Assembly: GCF_008806775.1 (NCBI RefSeq)
Contig: NZ_WAEM01000003.1
Span: forward strand, 186,001 to 250,000
DNA from: Flavobacterium luteum
GTDB taxonomy: Bacteria; Bacteroidota; Bacteroidia; Flavobacteriales; Flavobacteriaceae
Direction of reading: 5' to 3'
Length of the DNA stretch: 64,000 nt
Part shown: in pieces, positions 35,688-43,780 of the stretch
Position numbering within the stretch: position 1 is the first letter of the stretch
Layout: each line of letters opens with the position of its first letter
Translations under genes and position numbers: made by a program
The notes under the pieces: generated by a model
Told to the model about the DNA's origin: nothing
Database searches by the model: none
Seen by the model: only the letters and a program-made list of their open reading frames with translations

Positions 35688-35727
35688 AAATCTAGAAATC
35701 TAAAAAATCTAAAATCTAAAATCTAAA
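35688..35727 (+). repeat. Tandem AAATCTA repeat between leuC and leuD
   Basis: Five AAATCTA units separated by 1-2 bases. The same motif occurs at 41581-41623, so it is a recurring short intergenic sequence and not a CRISPR. Confidence 0.75.
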
Positions 35728-35732
35728 ATAAA

Positions 35733-36329
35733 ATGGCTTACGATAAATTTAATATACTTACAAGTACTGCAGTACCTCTTTCTATTGAAAATGTAGATAC
35801 GGATCAAATTATTCCTGCTCGTTTCCTTAAAGCAACCGAACGTGTTGGTTTTGGAGACAATCTTTTTCGTGACTGGAGATACAACAATGATGGTTCTCCA
35901 AAATCAGATTTCGTATTAAACAATCCTACCTATAGTGGCAAAATACTTGTAGGAGGTAAAAACTTTGGTTCAGGATCTTCTAGAGAACACGCTGCATGGG
36001 CAGTTTACGACTATGGGTTTAGAGCAGTAGTTTCGAGCTTTTTTGCTGATATTTTTAGAAACAATTGCTTGAATATTGGTGTTTTGCCAGTTCAGGTTAG
36101 TGCTGAATTTGCGGACAAAATTTTTAAAGCTATCGAAGCTGATCCAAATACGGAACTAGAAATCAATTTGCCAGAACAAACCATAACTCTTTTGAAAACT
36201 GGAGAAAATGAATCTTTTGATATTTCTGGATATAAAAAAGACAATATGATTAATGGGTTTGATGACATTGATTATTTGCAAAACATTAAAGAAGAAATTG
36301 TAACATTTGCAGATAAACTATTGATATAA
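35733..36329 (+). CDS. leuD: 3-isopropylmalate dehydratase small subunit
   Basis: 198-residue small subunit that completes the isopropylmalate isomerase with LeuC. The family motif GKNFGSGSSREHAAWAVYDY (residues 72-91) and the preceding DTDQIIPARFLK are complete. The C-terminal NLPEQTI stretch is typical. It lies 116 bases after leuC, past the tandem repeat; a hairpin at 36363 separates it from leuA. Confidence 0.96.
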   Translation: MAYDKFNILTSTAVPLSIENVDTDQIIPARFLKATERVGFGDNLFRDWRYNNDGSPKSDFVLNNPTYSGKILVGGKNFGSGSSREHAAWAVYDYGFRAVVSSFFADIFRNNCLNIGVLPVQVSAEFADKIFKAIEADPNTELEINLPEQTITLLKTGENESFDISGYKKDNMINGFDDIDYLQNIKEEIVTFADKLLI

Positions 36330-36362
36330 GTTTTTAGCATTCGTTTTAGTATTCAAAACAAC

Positions 36363-36403
36363 AATCCTATATTATTAATAAAATAGTATAGGATTATTTT
36401 AAT
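36363..36403 (+). terminator. Hairpin between leuD and leuA
   Basis: AATCCTATA (36363-36371) pairs with TATAGGATT (36387-36395) around a 15-base loop, followed by ATTTTAATT. It could be a weak terminator or an mRNA-stability element that lowers leuA/leuB relative to leuCD. Confidence 0.5.
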
Positions 36404-36442
36404 TAAAAAATAGGGTTTCAGGTAATCCGAAAACTATTCAGC

Positions 36443-37966
36443 ATGGAAAAAAGAAAAATTGAAATAATGGATACTACACTTCGCGATGGTGAACAAACAT
36501 CGGGTGTGTCATTTTCTGCTGTAGAAAAATTAACCATTGCGCAATTATTGCTAGAAGAATTAAATATTGATCGTATCGAAATTGCATCTGCTCGTGTAAG
36601 CGAAGGTGAGTTTCAAGCCGTAAAAGGAATTACTTCATGGGCTGAAGAAAAAGGATATGGTAACCGAATAGAAGTACTGTCTTTTGTAGACGGTGGCGTT
36701 TCTATTGAATGGATGAAAAATGCAGGTGCTAAAGTTCAAAATTTATTGACTAAAGGTTCATTAAACCATTTGACGCACCAATTGAAGAAAACTCCTGAGC
36801 AACATTTTGCCGAAATTGCCCAAACGATTCAACTAGCACAAGATAATAATATTGAAACCAATGTTTATTTAGAAGATTGGAGTAATGGCATGAAAAACTC
36901 TCCTGATTATGTTTTTCAATATTTAGATTTTTTGGTAACACAGCCTATAAAAAGGATATTATTGCCTGATACTTTAGGCGTTCTAATTCCGTCACAAACA
37001 TTTGAATTTATTTCTAAAATCACAAAAAAATATCCGGAAATTCATTTTGATTTTCATGCGCACAACGATTACGATTTAAGTGTTGCCAATGTTTTAGAAG
37101 CAATAAAAGCTGGTATTAAAGGACTTCATGTTACGGTAAACGGAATGGGAGAACGCGCCGGAAATGCCCCTTTAGAAAGTACAGTTGCTGTTATTAATGA
37201 CTTTTTGCCTGAAATTAAAATCGATATTAAAGAATCTTCATTGTATTCTGTAAGTAAATTGGTTGAAACTTTTACAGGATACAGAATACCAGCTAATAAA
37301 CCTATTGTTGGTGATAATGTATTTACTCAAACTGCTGGCATTCATGCTGATGGAGACAACAAAAACAATTTATATTTTAATGATTTACTTCCAGAACGTT
37401 TTGGGAGAAAGAGAAAATATGCTTTAGGAAAAACTTCGGGCAAGGCCAATATCGAAAAAAATCTCCAAGAACTGGGGCTAAAACTTAACCCGGAAGACTT
37501 AAAATTGGTAACTCAAAGAATTATTGAGCTTGGTGATAAAAAGGAAACGGTCACAAAAGAAGATTTGCCGTATATAATTTCTGATGTTTTGGACAGTCAC
37601 GCTTATGAGGAAAAAATTACAGTTGAATCTTATGTTTTGGTTCATGCTAAAGGTTTAAGGCCTTCAACAACATTGTGTTTGAAAATTGATGGTGAAATAT
37701 TTGAAGAAAATGCTCAAGGCGATGGCCAATTTGATGCTTTCATGAATGCGCTTTCTAAAATTTACAAAACTAAGAAAATGAATTTACCTAAGTTGATTGA
37801 TTACGCAGTTCGTATTCCTCCTGGTAGTAGTTCAGACGCTTTATGTGAAACTATAATCACTTGGACAAATAACGGTAAAGAATTTAAAACTCGCGGATTA
37901 GATTCAGACCAAACAGTAGCCGCAATTATTGCTACTCAAAAAATGCTAAATGTTATCATAAATTAA
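36443..37966 (+). CDS. leuA: 2-isopropylmalate synthase (long form with regulatory domain)
   Basis: 507-residue acyltransferase of the HMG-CoA lyase-like family. The N-terminal barrel has MDTTLRDGEQTSGVSFS (9-25) and the metal-binding HxH in HAHNDYDLSVAN. A C-terminal LeuA dimerisation/leucine-binding domain (about 375-507, ending near PPGSSSDALCETIITW) is present. These features and its place between leuD and leuB favour isopropylmalate synthase. The long family also includes citramalate synthase (an isoleucine route), and sequence alone does not exclude it; relatives in Flavobacteria are annotated in both ways. The start gives MEKRKIEIMDTTLRD at the proper distance. Confidence 0.88.
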   Translation: MEKRKIEIMDTTLRDGEQTSGVSFSAVEKLTIAQLLLEELNIDRIEIASARVSEGEFQAVKGITSWAEEKGYGNRIEVLSFVDGGVSIEWMKNAGAKVQNLLTKGSLNHLTHQLKKTPEQHFAEIAQTIQLAQDNNIETNVYLEDWSNGMKNSPDYVFQYLDFLVTQPIKRILLPDTLGVLIPSQTFEFISKITKKYPEIHFDFHAHNDYDLSVANVLEAIKAGIKGLHVTVNGMGERAGNAPLESTVAVINDFLPEIKIDIKESSLYSVSKLVETFTGYRIPANKPIVGDNVFTQTAGIHADGDNKNNLYFNDLLPERFGRKRKYALGKTSGKANIEKNLQELGLKLNPEDLKLVTQRIIELGDKKETVTKEDLPYIISDVLDSHAYEEKITVESYVLVHAKGLRPSTTLCLKIDGEIFEENAQGDGQFDAFMNALSKIYKTKKMNLPKLIDYAVRIPPGSSSDALCETIITWTNNGKEFKTRGLDSDQTVAAIIATQKMLNVIIN

Positions 37967-38002
37967 AAATCAATATAAAAAAACTAACAAAATTTATAAG
38001 TA

Positions 38003-39064
38003 ATGAAATTAAACATTGCCCTTTTAGCCGGAGACGGAATCGGACCAGAAGTAATCAATGAAGCGGTAAAAGTTTCTGACGCAATTGCAAAAAAATTCAA
38101 TCACGAAATAGTTTGGACACCCGCACTTACAGGTGCTTGTGCTATAGACGCTGTTGGAGTTCCATACCCAGATGAAACACATGAAATTTGTATGAAAGCA
38201 GATGCGGTTCTTTTTGGTGCTATCGGACACCCGAAATATGATAATAATCCTTCTGCAGCTGTAAGACCAGAGCAAGGTTTATTATTGATGCGTAAAAAAT
38301 TAGGTTTATTTGCTAATGTTCGTCCAACATTTACTTTTCCATCTTTGATTGATAATTCTCCTTTAAAAAGAGAACGAATCGAAGGAACCGATTTGGTTTT
38401 CTTGAGAGAATTAACTGGTGGAATCTATTTTGGAGAAAAAGGCAGAAAAGACCATGGAGAAACAGCTTTCGATACATGTACTTACACAAGAGCAGAAGTA
38501 CAAAGATTAGCTAAAAAAGGTTTCGAACTAGCAATGACTCGTACTAAAAAATTATGTTGTGTAGATAAAGCAAATGTGCTAGAAACTTCTCGTTTGTGGA
38601 GAGAAACCGTTCAAGCTATGGAAAAAGACTATCCAGAAGTTACTGTAAGCTACGAATTTGTAGATGCTGTAGCCATGCGATTAGTACAATGGCCCAACTC
38701 TTACGATGTTTTAATTACCGAAAATTTATTTGGCGATATCTTAACCGATGAAGCCTCTGTGATTTCAGGTTCTATGGGGTTAATGCCATCCGCCTCTGTT
38801 GGGGAGCACACTTCATTGTATGAGCCAATTCACGGGTCATACCCTCAAGCCACAGGATTAAATATTGCTAATCCACTTGCGACTGTATTATCAGCAGCTA
38901 TGATGTTTGAAGATGCTTTCAAGTTAACTGCAGAAGCGGAAGCTATTAGAGACGTGGTTAACAAATCACTAGAACAAGGAATTGTTACTGAAGATTTGGC
39001 TATAAAAGGAGCAAAAACATATTCTACAAGCGAAGTTGGAGATTGGTTAGTTGCAAATCTATAA
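38003..39064 (+). CDS. leuB: 3-isopropylmalate dehydrogenase
   Basis: 353-residue NAD-dependent oxidative decarboxylase giving 2-oxoisocaproate. Family features: LLAGDGIGPEVINEAVKV at the N-terminus, ADAVLFGAIGHPKYD, LRELTGGIYFGEKG with the substrate-binding Arg, and ENLFGDILTDEASVISGSMG. The nucleotide-binding GSYPQATGLNIANPLAT region is complete. It is the last gene of leuCDAB, and a bidirectional terminator follows. Confidence 0.96.
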   Translation: MKLNIALLAGDGIGPEVINEAVKVSDAIAKKFNHEIVWTPALTGACAIDAVGVPYPDETHEICMKADAVLFGAIGHPKYDNNPSAAVRPEQGLLLMRKKLGLFANVRPTFTFPSLIDNSPLKRERIEGTDLVFLRELTGGIYFGEKGRKDHGETAFDTCTYTRAEVQRLAKKGFELAMTRTKKLCCVDKANVLETSRLWRETVQAMEKDYPEVTVSYEFVDAVAMRLVQWPNSYDVLITENLFGDILTDEASVISGSMGLMPSASVGEHTSLYEPIHGSYPQATGLNIANPLATVLSAAMMFEDAFKLTAEAEAIRDVVNKSLEQGIVTEDLAIKGAKTYSTSEVGDWLVANL

Positions 39065-39122
39065 AATGAATCCATTCTACGGCACCCTATATCCAATGGA
39101 TAGGGCAGGGGTAAGGAAAAAC

Positions 39123-39155
39123 AAAAAAGGTGTCAATAAAATTGACACCTTTTTT
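39123..39155. terminator. Bidirectional terminator after leuB
   Basis: GGTGTCAAT (39129-39137) pairs perfectly with ATTGACACC (39141-39149) around an AAA loop, flanked by an A run on the left and a T run on the right. It serves both leuB and the RNA-binding protein gene on the other strand. Confidence 0.9.
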
Positions 39156-39176
39156 AATATATGATTGAAAAAAATA

Positions 39177-39542
39177 TTAATATCTTCCTCCTCTGTCTCC
39201 ACCGCCACGGTTATCACCACCACGACTGTTTCCTCCACCATAACCACCGCGTGAATCTCCACCACGACTGTTATTGTTAAAACTTCTTCTTTCGCCTTCT
39301 GGTTTTGGTTCAGATTTGTTTACAACAATGGCACGTCCTTGAACAGTAGCACCATTTAATTCATTAATTGCTTTCTGAGCTTCTTCATCATTTGACATTT
39401 CAATAAAACCAAATCCTTTACTTCTTCCAGTAAATTTATCAGTAATAATTTTTACAGAATCAACTGCACCGTAAGCCTCAAAAGACTCTCTTAAATCTGC
39501 TTCCTCAATACTGAACGGAAGGCTTCCAACAAAAATATTCAT
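39177..39542 (-). CDS. RRM-domain RNA-binding protein with Gly/Arg-rich tail
   Basis: 121-residue protein. The RRM shows RNP2 IFVGSLPF near the start and RNP1 KGFGFIEM near residues 43-50. The C-terminal about 40 residues are Gly, Arg, Asn and Ser rich (repeats like SRGGYGGGNSRGGDNRGG), the classic glycine-rich RNA-binding layout. In bacteria such proteins occur mainly in Bacteroidota and cyanobacteria and are often cold-induced; they may act as RNA chaperones. The start is ATG at 39542 (MNIFVGSL); the frame continues to 39578 but without the domain. A TATATTTG box (reverse strand, 39566-39573) lies just before it. Confidence 0.9.
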   Translation of the reverse strand: MNIFVGSLPFSIEEADLRESFEAYGAVDSVKIITDKFTGRSKGFGFIEMSNDEEAQKAINELNGATVQGRAIVVNKSEPKPEGERRSFNNNSRGGDSRGGYGGGNSRGGDNRGGGDRGGRY

Positions 39543-39634
39543 AATTATTATTTTAAAATAGTATACAAATATACTCATATTTTATTCTAAACTACTATGT
39601 ATTAGATTATTTATGACAAGTTTAATTAAAACAA

Positions 39635-39664
39635 ACAAACCATTTGTTTTTACAAATGGTTTGT
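39635..39664 (-). terminator. Strong hairpin after the DUF6252-like gene
   Basis: ACAAACCATTTGT pairs with ACAAATGGTTTGT over 13 bases with a 4-base loop, then T-rich sequence leftward. It lies 24 bases beyond the stop of the lipoprotein gene at 39689. Confidence 0.7.
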
Positions 39665-39688
39665 GTAAAATATTTCTTAATACAATAG

Positions 39689-40183
39689 TTATGGTGTTAC
39701 TGGAACTTTATAAAAATTACCATATTGAAAATTTACTATTTTTGCTTCTTCAGAAGAGTCATCAGTATTTTTTAAATTAAATCTAAAGGTTCCCGAAATA
39801 GTTTGGCCATCATATTCTGTTATAGCAATTACTCCAGGGTTGTCAATATCTAAATCTGACTCATAATCTGTTGTAACACCATCAATAGAGAAAGAATAAG
39901 TAACATCTCCATTGTTGATTTTGCTTAAATCATACGGGTCAATTTTGTTACTTGGACTTACAAATCTAGACGGTAAAGGAATGTTTAATGTCAAAGTTTC
40001 ATTTATGGTAACCGCTTCAATACTTATTGTATTTGCCGATTCAACGGTAGCTCTTGCATCAGTAGCTCTCCAAGCTACATTATCCTTTACGCCTTGCATT
40101 ACACCAGTGTTATTTATAGATATATCTTGATTACAAGAAGTTAATCCTATCAAAAACAATAAAAAATAGATACATTTATTCAT
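39689..40183 (-). CDS. Small lipoprotein (DUF6252-like)
   Basis: 164-residue exported protein with a lipobox LIGLTSC (Cys at 17). The mature part is beta-rich, with VAWRATDARATVE, TLTLNIPLP and GTFRFNLKNTDDSSEEAKIV segments, resembling the DUF6252 group of small secreted Bacteroidota proteins. No enzymatic motif is visible. A CAAAAATA box (reverse TATTTTTG) at 40204-40211 lies 21 bases upstream. Function unknown. Confidence 0.72.
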   Translation of the reverse strand: MNKCIYFLLFLIGLTSCNQDISINNTGVMQGVKDNVAWRATDARATVESANTISIEAVTINETLTLNIPLPSRFVSPSNKIDPYDLSKINNGDVTYSFSIDGVTTDYESDLDIDNPGVIAITEYDGQTISGTFRFNLKNTDDSSEEAKIVNFQYGNFYKVPVTP

Positions 40184-40294
40184 TTGTAATTTTATTTATC
40201 CAACAAAAATAACTTTTTAAAGTAAAAAGCGGTAAAAAAAACATAAAAATTATAATTATTTAACGCAGCTCAATTATTTGATTAGAATTATAGT

Positions 40295-40323
40295 TTGTAT
40301 TCTTTAAAAAAAAACTACCTTTG
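40295..40323 (+). promoter_or_regulatory. rpsP promoter, TTG-N18-TACCTTTG
   Basis: TTG at 40295-40297 and TACCTTTG at 40316-40323, spacing 18. A small stem GAGGT-CGAGT-ACCTC (40339-40353) lies in the leader before the rpsP ATG at 40373 and could be a regulatory element. Confidence 0.7.
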
Positions 40324-40372
40324 CACCCTTAATTAATAGAGGTCGAGTACCTCAAAATTTAATCAAACGATT

Positions 40373-40987
40373 ATGTCAGTAAAAATTAGATTACAAAGAC
40401 ACGGAAAAAAAGGAAAACCTTTTTACTGGGTTGTAGCGGCAGATGCTCGCTCAAAAAGAGATGGTAAATACCTAGAAAAAATAGGTACTTACAATCCAAA
40501 TACCAATCCTGCAACTATCGATTTAGATTTAGATAGCGCAGTAAAATGGTTGCACAATGGTGCTCAGCCTACTGATACGGCAAAAGCAATCCTTTCTTAT
40601 AAAGGAGCATTATTGAAACATCATCTTGATGGTGGTATTCGTAAAGGGGCGTTAACTCAAGAACAAGCTGATGCAAAATTAGCTGCTTGGTTAGAAGCTA
40701 AAACTGGAAAAGTTGACAACAAAAAAGAAGGATTAACAAAAGCACAAGCTGATGTTAAAGCTAAAGCATTAAAAGCTGAAAAAGAAGTAAACGCTAAACG
40801 TTTAGCTACTGCTGCTCAAGCTGAAGCTGACGCAATAGCTGCTGCTACTCCTGCTGTTGAAGAAGAAGTTGCCGAAGCTGAAGTTGTAACTGCCGAAGCT
40901 GAAGTTGCTACAGAAGAGGTTGTTGCAGATGTAGTAGTAGAGGAAATTCCTGCTGCAGATACAGCTAGCGAAACAACTGAGGCATAA
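40373..40987 (+). CDS. rpsP: 30S ribosomal protein S16 with long C-terminal extension
   Basis: 204-residue ribosomal protein. The first about 85 residues are canonical S16 (MSVKIRLQRHGKKGKPFYWV and DGKYLEKIGTYNPNTNPATI). The remaining about 120 residues are a Lys/Ala/Glu/Val-rich helix that ends VEEIPAADTASETTEA. S16 is about 80-90 residues in E. coli; extended forms are common in Bacteroidota, but the role of the tail is unknown. S16 helps assemble the 30S body. It is followed after 14 bases by rimM, the usual pairing. Confidence 0.95.
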   Translation: MSVKIRLQRHGKKGKPFYWVVAADARSKRDGKYLEKIGTYNPNTNPATIDLDLDSAVKWLHNGAQPTDTAKAILSYKGALLKHHLDGGIRKGALTQEQADAKLAAWLEAKTGKVDNKKEGLTKAQADVKAKALKAEKEVNAKRLATAAQAEADAIAAATPAVEEEVAEAEVVTAEAEVATEEVVADVVVEEIPAADTASETTEA

Positions 40988-41001
40988 TTTTAGCGGCGAC
41001 G

Positions 41002-41526
41002 ATGCGTAAAGAAGAATGTTTCTATTTAGGTAAAATCGCAAAAAAATTTAGTTTCAAAGGGGAAGTCTTAGTGTATTTAGATACAGACGAACCAGATTTA
41101 TATGAGAATATGGAATCAGTTTTTGTTGAATTCAACAATAATCTGGTTCCATTTTTTATTGAAAACAGTTCCCTACACAAAAACGATTTTCTTCGAGTTC
41201 GTTTTGAAGATGTAAATAATGAAGAAGAAGCCGACCGATTATTGGGTTGCGCTATTTATTTACCATTAAAATTGTTGCCAAAACTTACGGGTAACAAATT
41301 CTATTTTCACGAAGTGATTGGTTTTGAAATTGAAGATAAACGATTAGGTGTATTCGGAATCATTCAATCTGTAAATGATAGTTCAGCTCAACCTTTGTTT
41401 GAAGTTTTAAACGGTGAAGTAGAACTCTTAATACCTATGATTGATGCTTTTTTAGTAAAAATTGATAGACCTAATAAAAAAGTCATCATGGATTTGCCAG
41501 AAGGTTTGGTTGAAATGTATTTATAG
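41002..41526 (+). CDS. rimM: 16S rRNA processing protein RimM
   Basis: 174-residue 30S maturation factor that binds S19 and assists 16S rRNA processing. The N-terminal half matches the RimM domain (YLGKIAKKFSFKGEVLVYLD), and the C-terminal half the PRC-barrel (YFHEVIGFEIEDK and LLIPMIDAFLVKID). It follows rpsP closely, as in most bacteria. After it comes an AAATCTA-rich spacer and the TrmN6-like gene. Confidence 0.95.
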   Translation: MRKEECFYLGKIAKKFSFKGEVLVYLDTDEPDLYENMESVFVEFNNNLVPFFIENSSLHKNDFLRVRFEDVNNEEEADRLLGCAIYLPLKLLPKLTGNKFYFHEVIGFEIEDKRLGVFGIIQSVNDSSAQPLFEVLNGEVELLIPMIDAFLVKIDRPNKKVIMDLPEGLVEMYL

Positions 41527-41580
41527 ATTTTTAGATTCGCTCCGCTTTTAGATAATTAGAAACGTCTGCGACTTTATAAG

Positions 41581-41623
41581 AAATCTAAATTGTCTAATAT
41601 TCTAAAAAATCTAAGTTGTCTAA
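41581..41623 (+). repeat. Two 16-base direct repeats spanning the TTG start of the next gene
   Basis: AAATCTAAATTGTCTA (41581-41596) and AAATCTAAGTTGTCTA (41608-41623) differ at one base. The second holds the TTG used as start codon by the methyltransferase gene. Related units occur at 35688-35727. Confidence 0.7.
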
Positions 41624-42329
41624 ATTCCAATTCAAACAATTTTCTATTGAACAAGACCGATGCGCCATGAAAATTGGAACTGATGGTGTTTTACTTGGTG
41701 CTTGGACTCCTATAGAAAATAATCCTTTTAGTATTTTAGATATTGGAACTGGTACTGGAATTATTGCTTTGATGTTGGCCCAAAGAAGCCTTGCTGAGCA
41801 AATAGATGCTTTAGAAATTGACGAAGGCGCCTATGAACAATCTGTTAATAATTTTGAAAATTCACCATGGGGCGACAGATTATTTTGCTATCATGCTGGT
41901 TTGGATGAATTTGTTGAAGACCCGGAAGATGAGTATGATTTAATTATTTCGAATCCCCCTTTTTATTCCGATGATTATAAAACTGAAAATGCTCAAAGAG
42001 ATATAGCTCGTTTTCAAGATGCCATGCCTTTTGAGGATTTAATTGAAGCTGCAGATTTACTTTTATCTGAGAACGGTATTTTTTCAGTAATCATTCCTTT
42101 TAAAGAAGAAGGACGATTCATCGATTTATGTGCTGAATTTGAACTTTTTCCAATAAAAATTACTAGAGTTAAAGGATCACATAAAACCCAAATTATTAGG
42201 AGTTTACTCGCTTTTAAACGATTTGAATTGCCTGTTTTAGATGCTAACGAATTAGTTATTGAAATTAGTAGGCATGAATATACAAATGATTATGTCGAGT
42301 TGGTTAAAGAATTTTATTTGAAAATGTAA
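41616..42329 (+). CDS. tRNA1(Val) (adenine-37-N6)-methyltransferase-like
   Basis: 237-residue SAM-dependent methyltransferase of the TrmN6/YfiC group. The SAM motif ILDIGTGTGIIALML (42-56) and the catalytic NPPF in ISNPPFYSD near 113-121 are present, with the N-terminal MKIGTDGVLLGAW typical of the group. It likely methylates N6 of A37 in a tRNA. Start is a TTG at 41616: no ATG precedes the conserved FQFKQFSIEQDRCAMK region, which begins 3 codons later. The TTG lies in a repeat, so local initiation may be unusual. Confidence 0.87.
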   Translation: MSKFQFKQFSIEQDRCAMKIGTDGVLLGAWTPIENNPFSILDIGTGTGIIALMLAQRSLAEQIDALEIDEGAYEQSVNNFENSPWGDRLFCYHAGLDEFVEDPEDEYDLIISNPPFYSDDYKTENAQRDIARFQDAMPFEDLIEAADLLLSENGIFSVIIPFKEEGRFIDLCAEFELFPIKITRVKGSHKTQIIRSLLAFKRFELPVLDANELVIEISRHEYTNDYVELVKEFYLKM

Positions 42330-42481
42330 TATCATTTTTGAAAAGAGATGGAAATTCATTTTGCTTGAAGATAATTATAACAATTGTTAATCGTTTTGTT
42401 AAAATTCTTTGTGTAAATTTGCAAATCTATTACTAACAAGTTGGCTTCGCTTTCCTGCGATTCTTTCCTAATGATTAAACT

Positions 42482-43660
42482 ATGAGACCAGATCTTTTTC
42501 AAGCTCCAGATTATTACTTATTGGATGATTTACTAACAGAAGAGCATAAATTAGTTCGTGAAGCAGCACGTGAATGGGTAAAACGAGAAGTATCTCCTAT
42601 CATAGAAGACTATGCACAACGTGCTGAATTTCCTAAACAAATAATTAGTGGTTTAGCAGAAATAGGTGCTTTTGGTCCATACATCCCAGAGCAATACGGC
42701 GGAGCTGGCTTAGACCAAATTTCATATGGCTTAATCATGCAAGAAATCGAGAGAGGGGATTCTGGTGTTCGATCTACTGCTTCAGTACAATCTTCATTAG
42801 TTATGTATCCTATTTGGAAATACGGAAACGAAGAACAAAGGATAAAATATTTACCAAAACTAGCCTCAGGAGAATTTTTGGGTTGTTTTGGTTTGACCGA
42901 ACCTAATTATGGTTCTGATCCAGGAAGTATGATTACGAATTTTAAAGACATGGGTGACCATTATCTTTTGAATGGAGCAAAAATGTGGATTTCTAATGCT
43001 CCATTTGCAGATATTGCAGTGGTTTGGGCGAAAGATGAAGAAGGTAGAATTCACGGATTGATAGTAGAACGTGGCATGGAAGGTTTTACTACTCCAGAAA
43101 CTCATAATAAATGGTCGCTTCGTGCTTCTGCAACTGGTGAACTGATTTTTGATAATGTAAAAGTTCCTAAAGAAAATTTGTTACCCAATAAATCTGGACT
43201 TGGCGCTCCACTCGGCTGTTTAGATTCTGCTCGTTATGGCATTGCTTGGGGAGCTATAGGAGCTGCAATGGATTGTTATGATACCGCTTTGAGATATGCA
43301 AAAGAAAGAATCCAATTTGACAAACCTATTGCTGGAACTCAATTACAACAGAAAAAATTGGCCGAAATGATTACCGAAATCACGAAAGCTCAACTTTTAA
43401 CTTGGCGTTTAGGAGTTTTGAGAAACGAAGGAAAAGCAACCACGGCCCAAATTTCTATGGCAAAAAGGAATAATGTAGATATGGCTATACATATTGCTCG
43501 TGAAGCGCGTCAAATATTAGGCGGAATGGGAATTACTGGCGAATATTCTATTATGAGACACATGATGAATTTAGAATCGGTAATTACTTATGAAGGAACT
43601 CATGATATTCATTTATTGATTACGGGAATGGACATCACAGGAATACCTGCTTTTAAATGA
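42482..43660 (+). CDS. Acyl-CoA dehydrogenase, glutaryl-CoA dehydrogenase-like
   Basis: 392-residue FAD enzyme. Middle-domain motifs LTEPNYGSDPGSM and the FAD-binding LGGMGITGEYS are present, and the C-terminal TYEGTHDIHLL contains the catalytic Glu in the same setting as human glutaryl-CoA dehydrogenase (YEGTHDIHALILGRAITG). The N-terminal DPFxxLLTEEHKLVRE-like region also fits that group. It would act in lysine/tryptophan degradation, oxidising and decarboxylating glutaryl-CoA to crotonyl-CoA. The decarboxylating function is inferred from the family. A TAAATTTG box is at 42414-42421 (its TTG is 15 bases away, a little short). A perfect hairpin terminator follows. Confidence 0.88.
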   Translation: MRPDLFQAPDYYLLDDLLTEEHKLVREAAREWVKREVSPIIEDYAQRAEFPKQIISGLAEIGAFGPYIPEQYGGAGLDQISYGLIMQEIERGDSGVRSTASVQSSLVMYPIWKYGNEEQRIKYLPKLASGEFLGCFGLTEPNYGSDPGSMITNFKDMGDHYLLNGAKMWISNAPFADIAVVWAKDEEGRIHGLIVERGMEGFTTPETHNKWSLRASATGELIFDNVKVPKENLLPNKSGLGAPLGCLDSARYGIAWGAIGAAMDCYDTALRYAKERIQFDKPIAGTQLQQKKLAEMITEITKAQLLTWRLGVLRNEGKATTAQISMAKRNNVDMAIHIAREARQILGGMGITGEYSIMRHMMNLESVITYEGTHDIHLLITGMDITGIPAFK

Positions 43661-43684
43661 TTAAACAATAAATAAAATTGATAT

Positions 43685-43720
43685 AAAATGCTTCTCTTTC
43701 TGGAGAAGCATTTTTATTTT
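43685..43720 (+). terminator. Terminator of the acyl-CoA dehydrogenase gene
   Basis: AAAATGCTTCTC (43685-43696) pairs perfectly with GAGAAGCATTTT (43703-43714) around a 6-base loop, then T-rich sequence. Confidence 0.9.
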
Positions 43721-43780
43721 TGTGGTATATTTAACAAAATCTACTTAGCATATAAACTCGTATATAATTAAAAAACCGCC

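Noticed and set aside
35688..35727. CRISPR-like tandem repeat
   Set aside because: Units are 7 bases with 1-2 base gaps; no spacers and no cas genes.
39077..39265. Val/Glu-rich frame at the end of the RRM gene
   Set aside because: Shadow of the Gly/Arg-rich tail in another frame.
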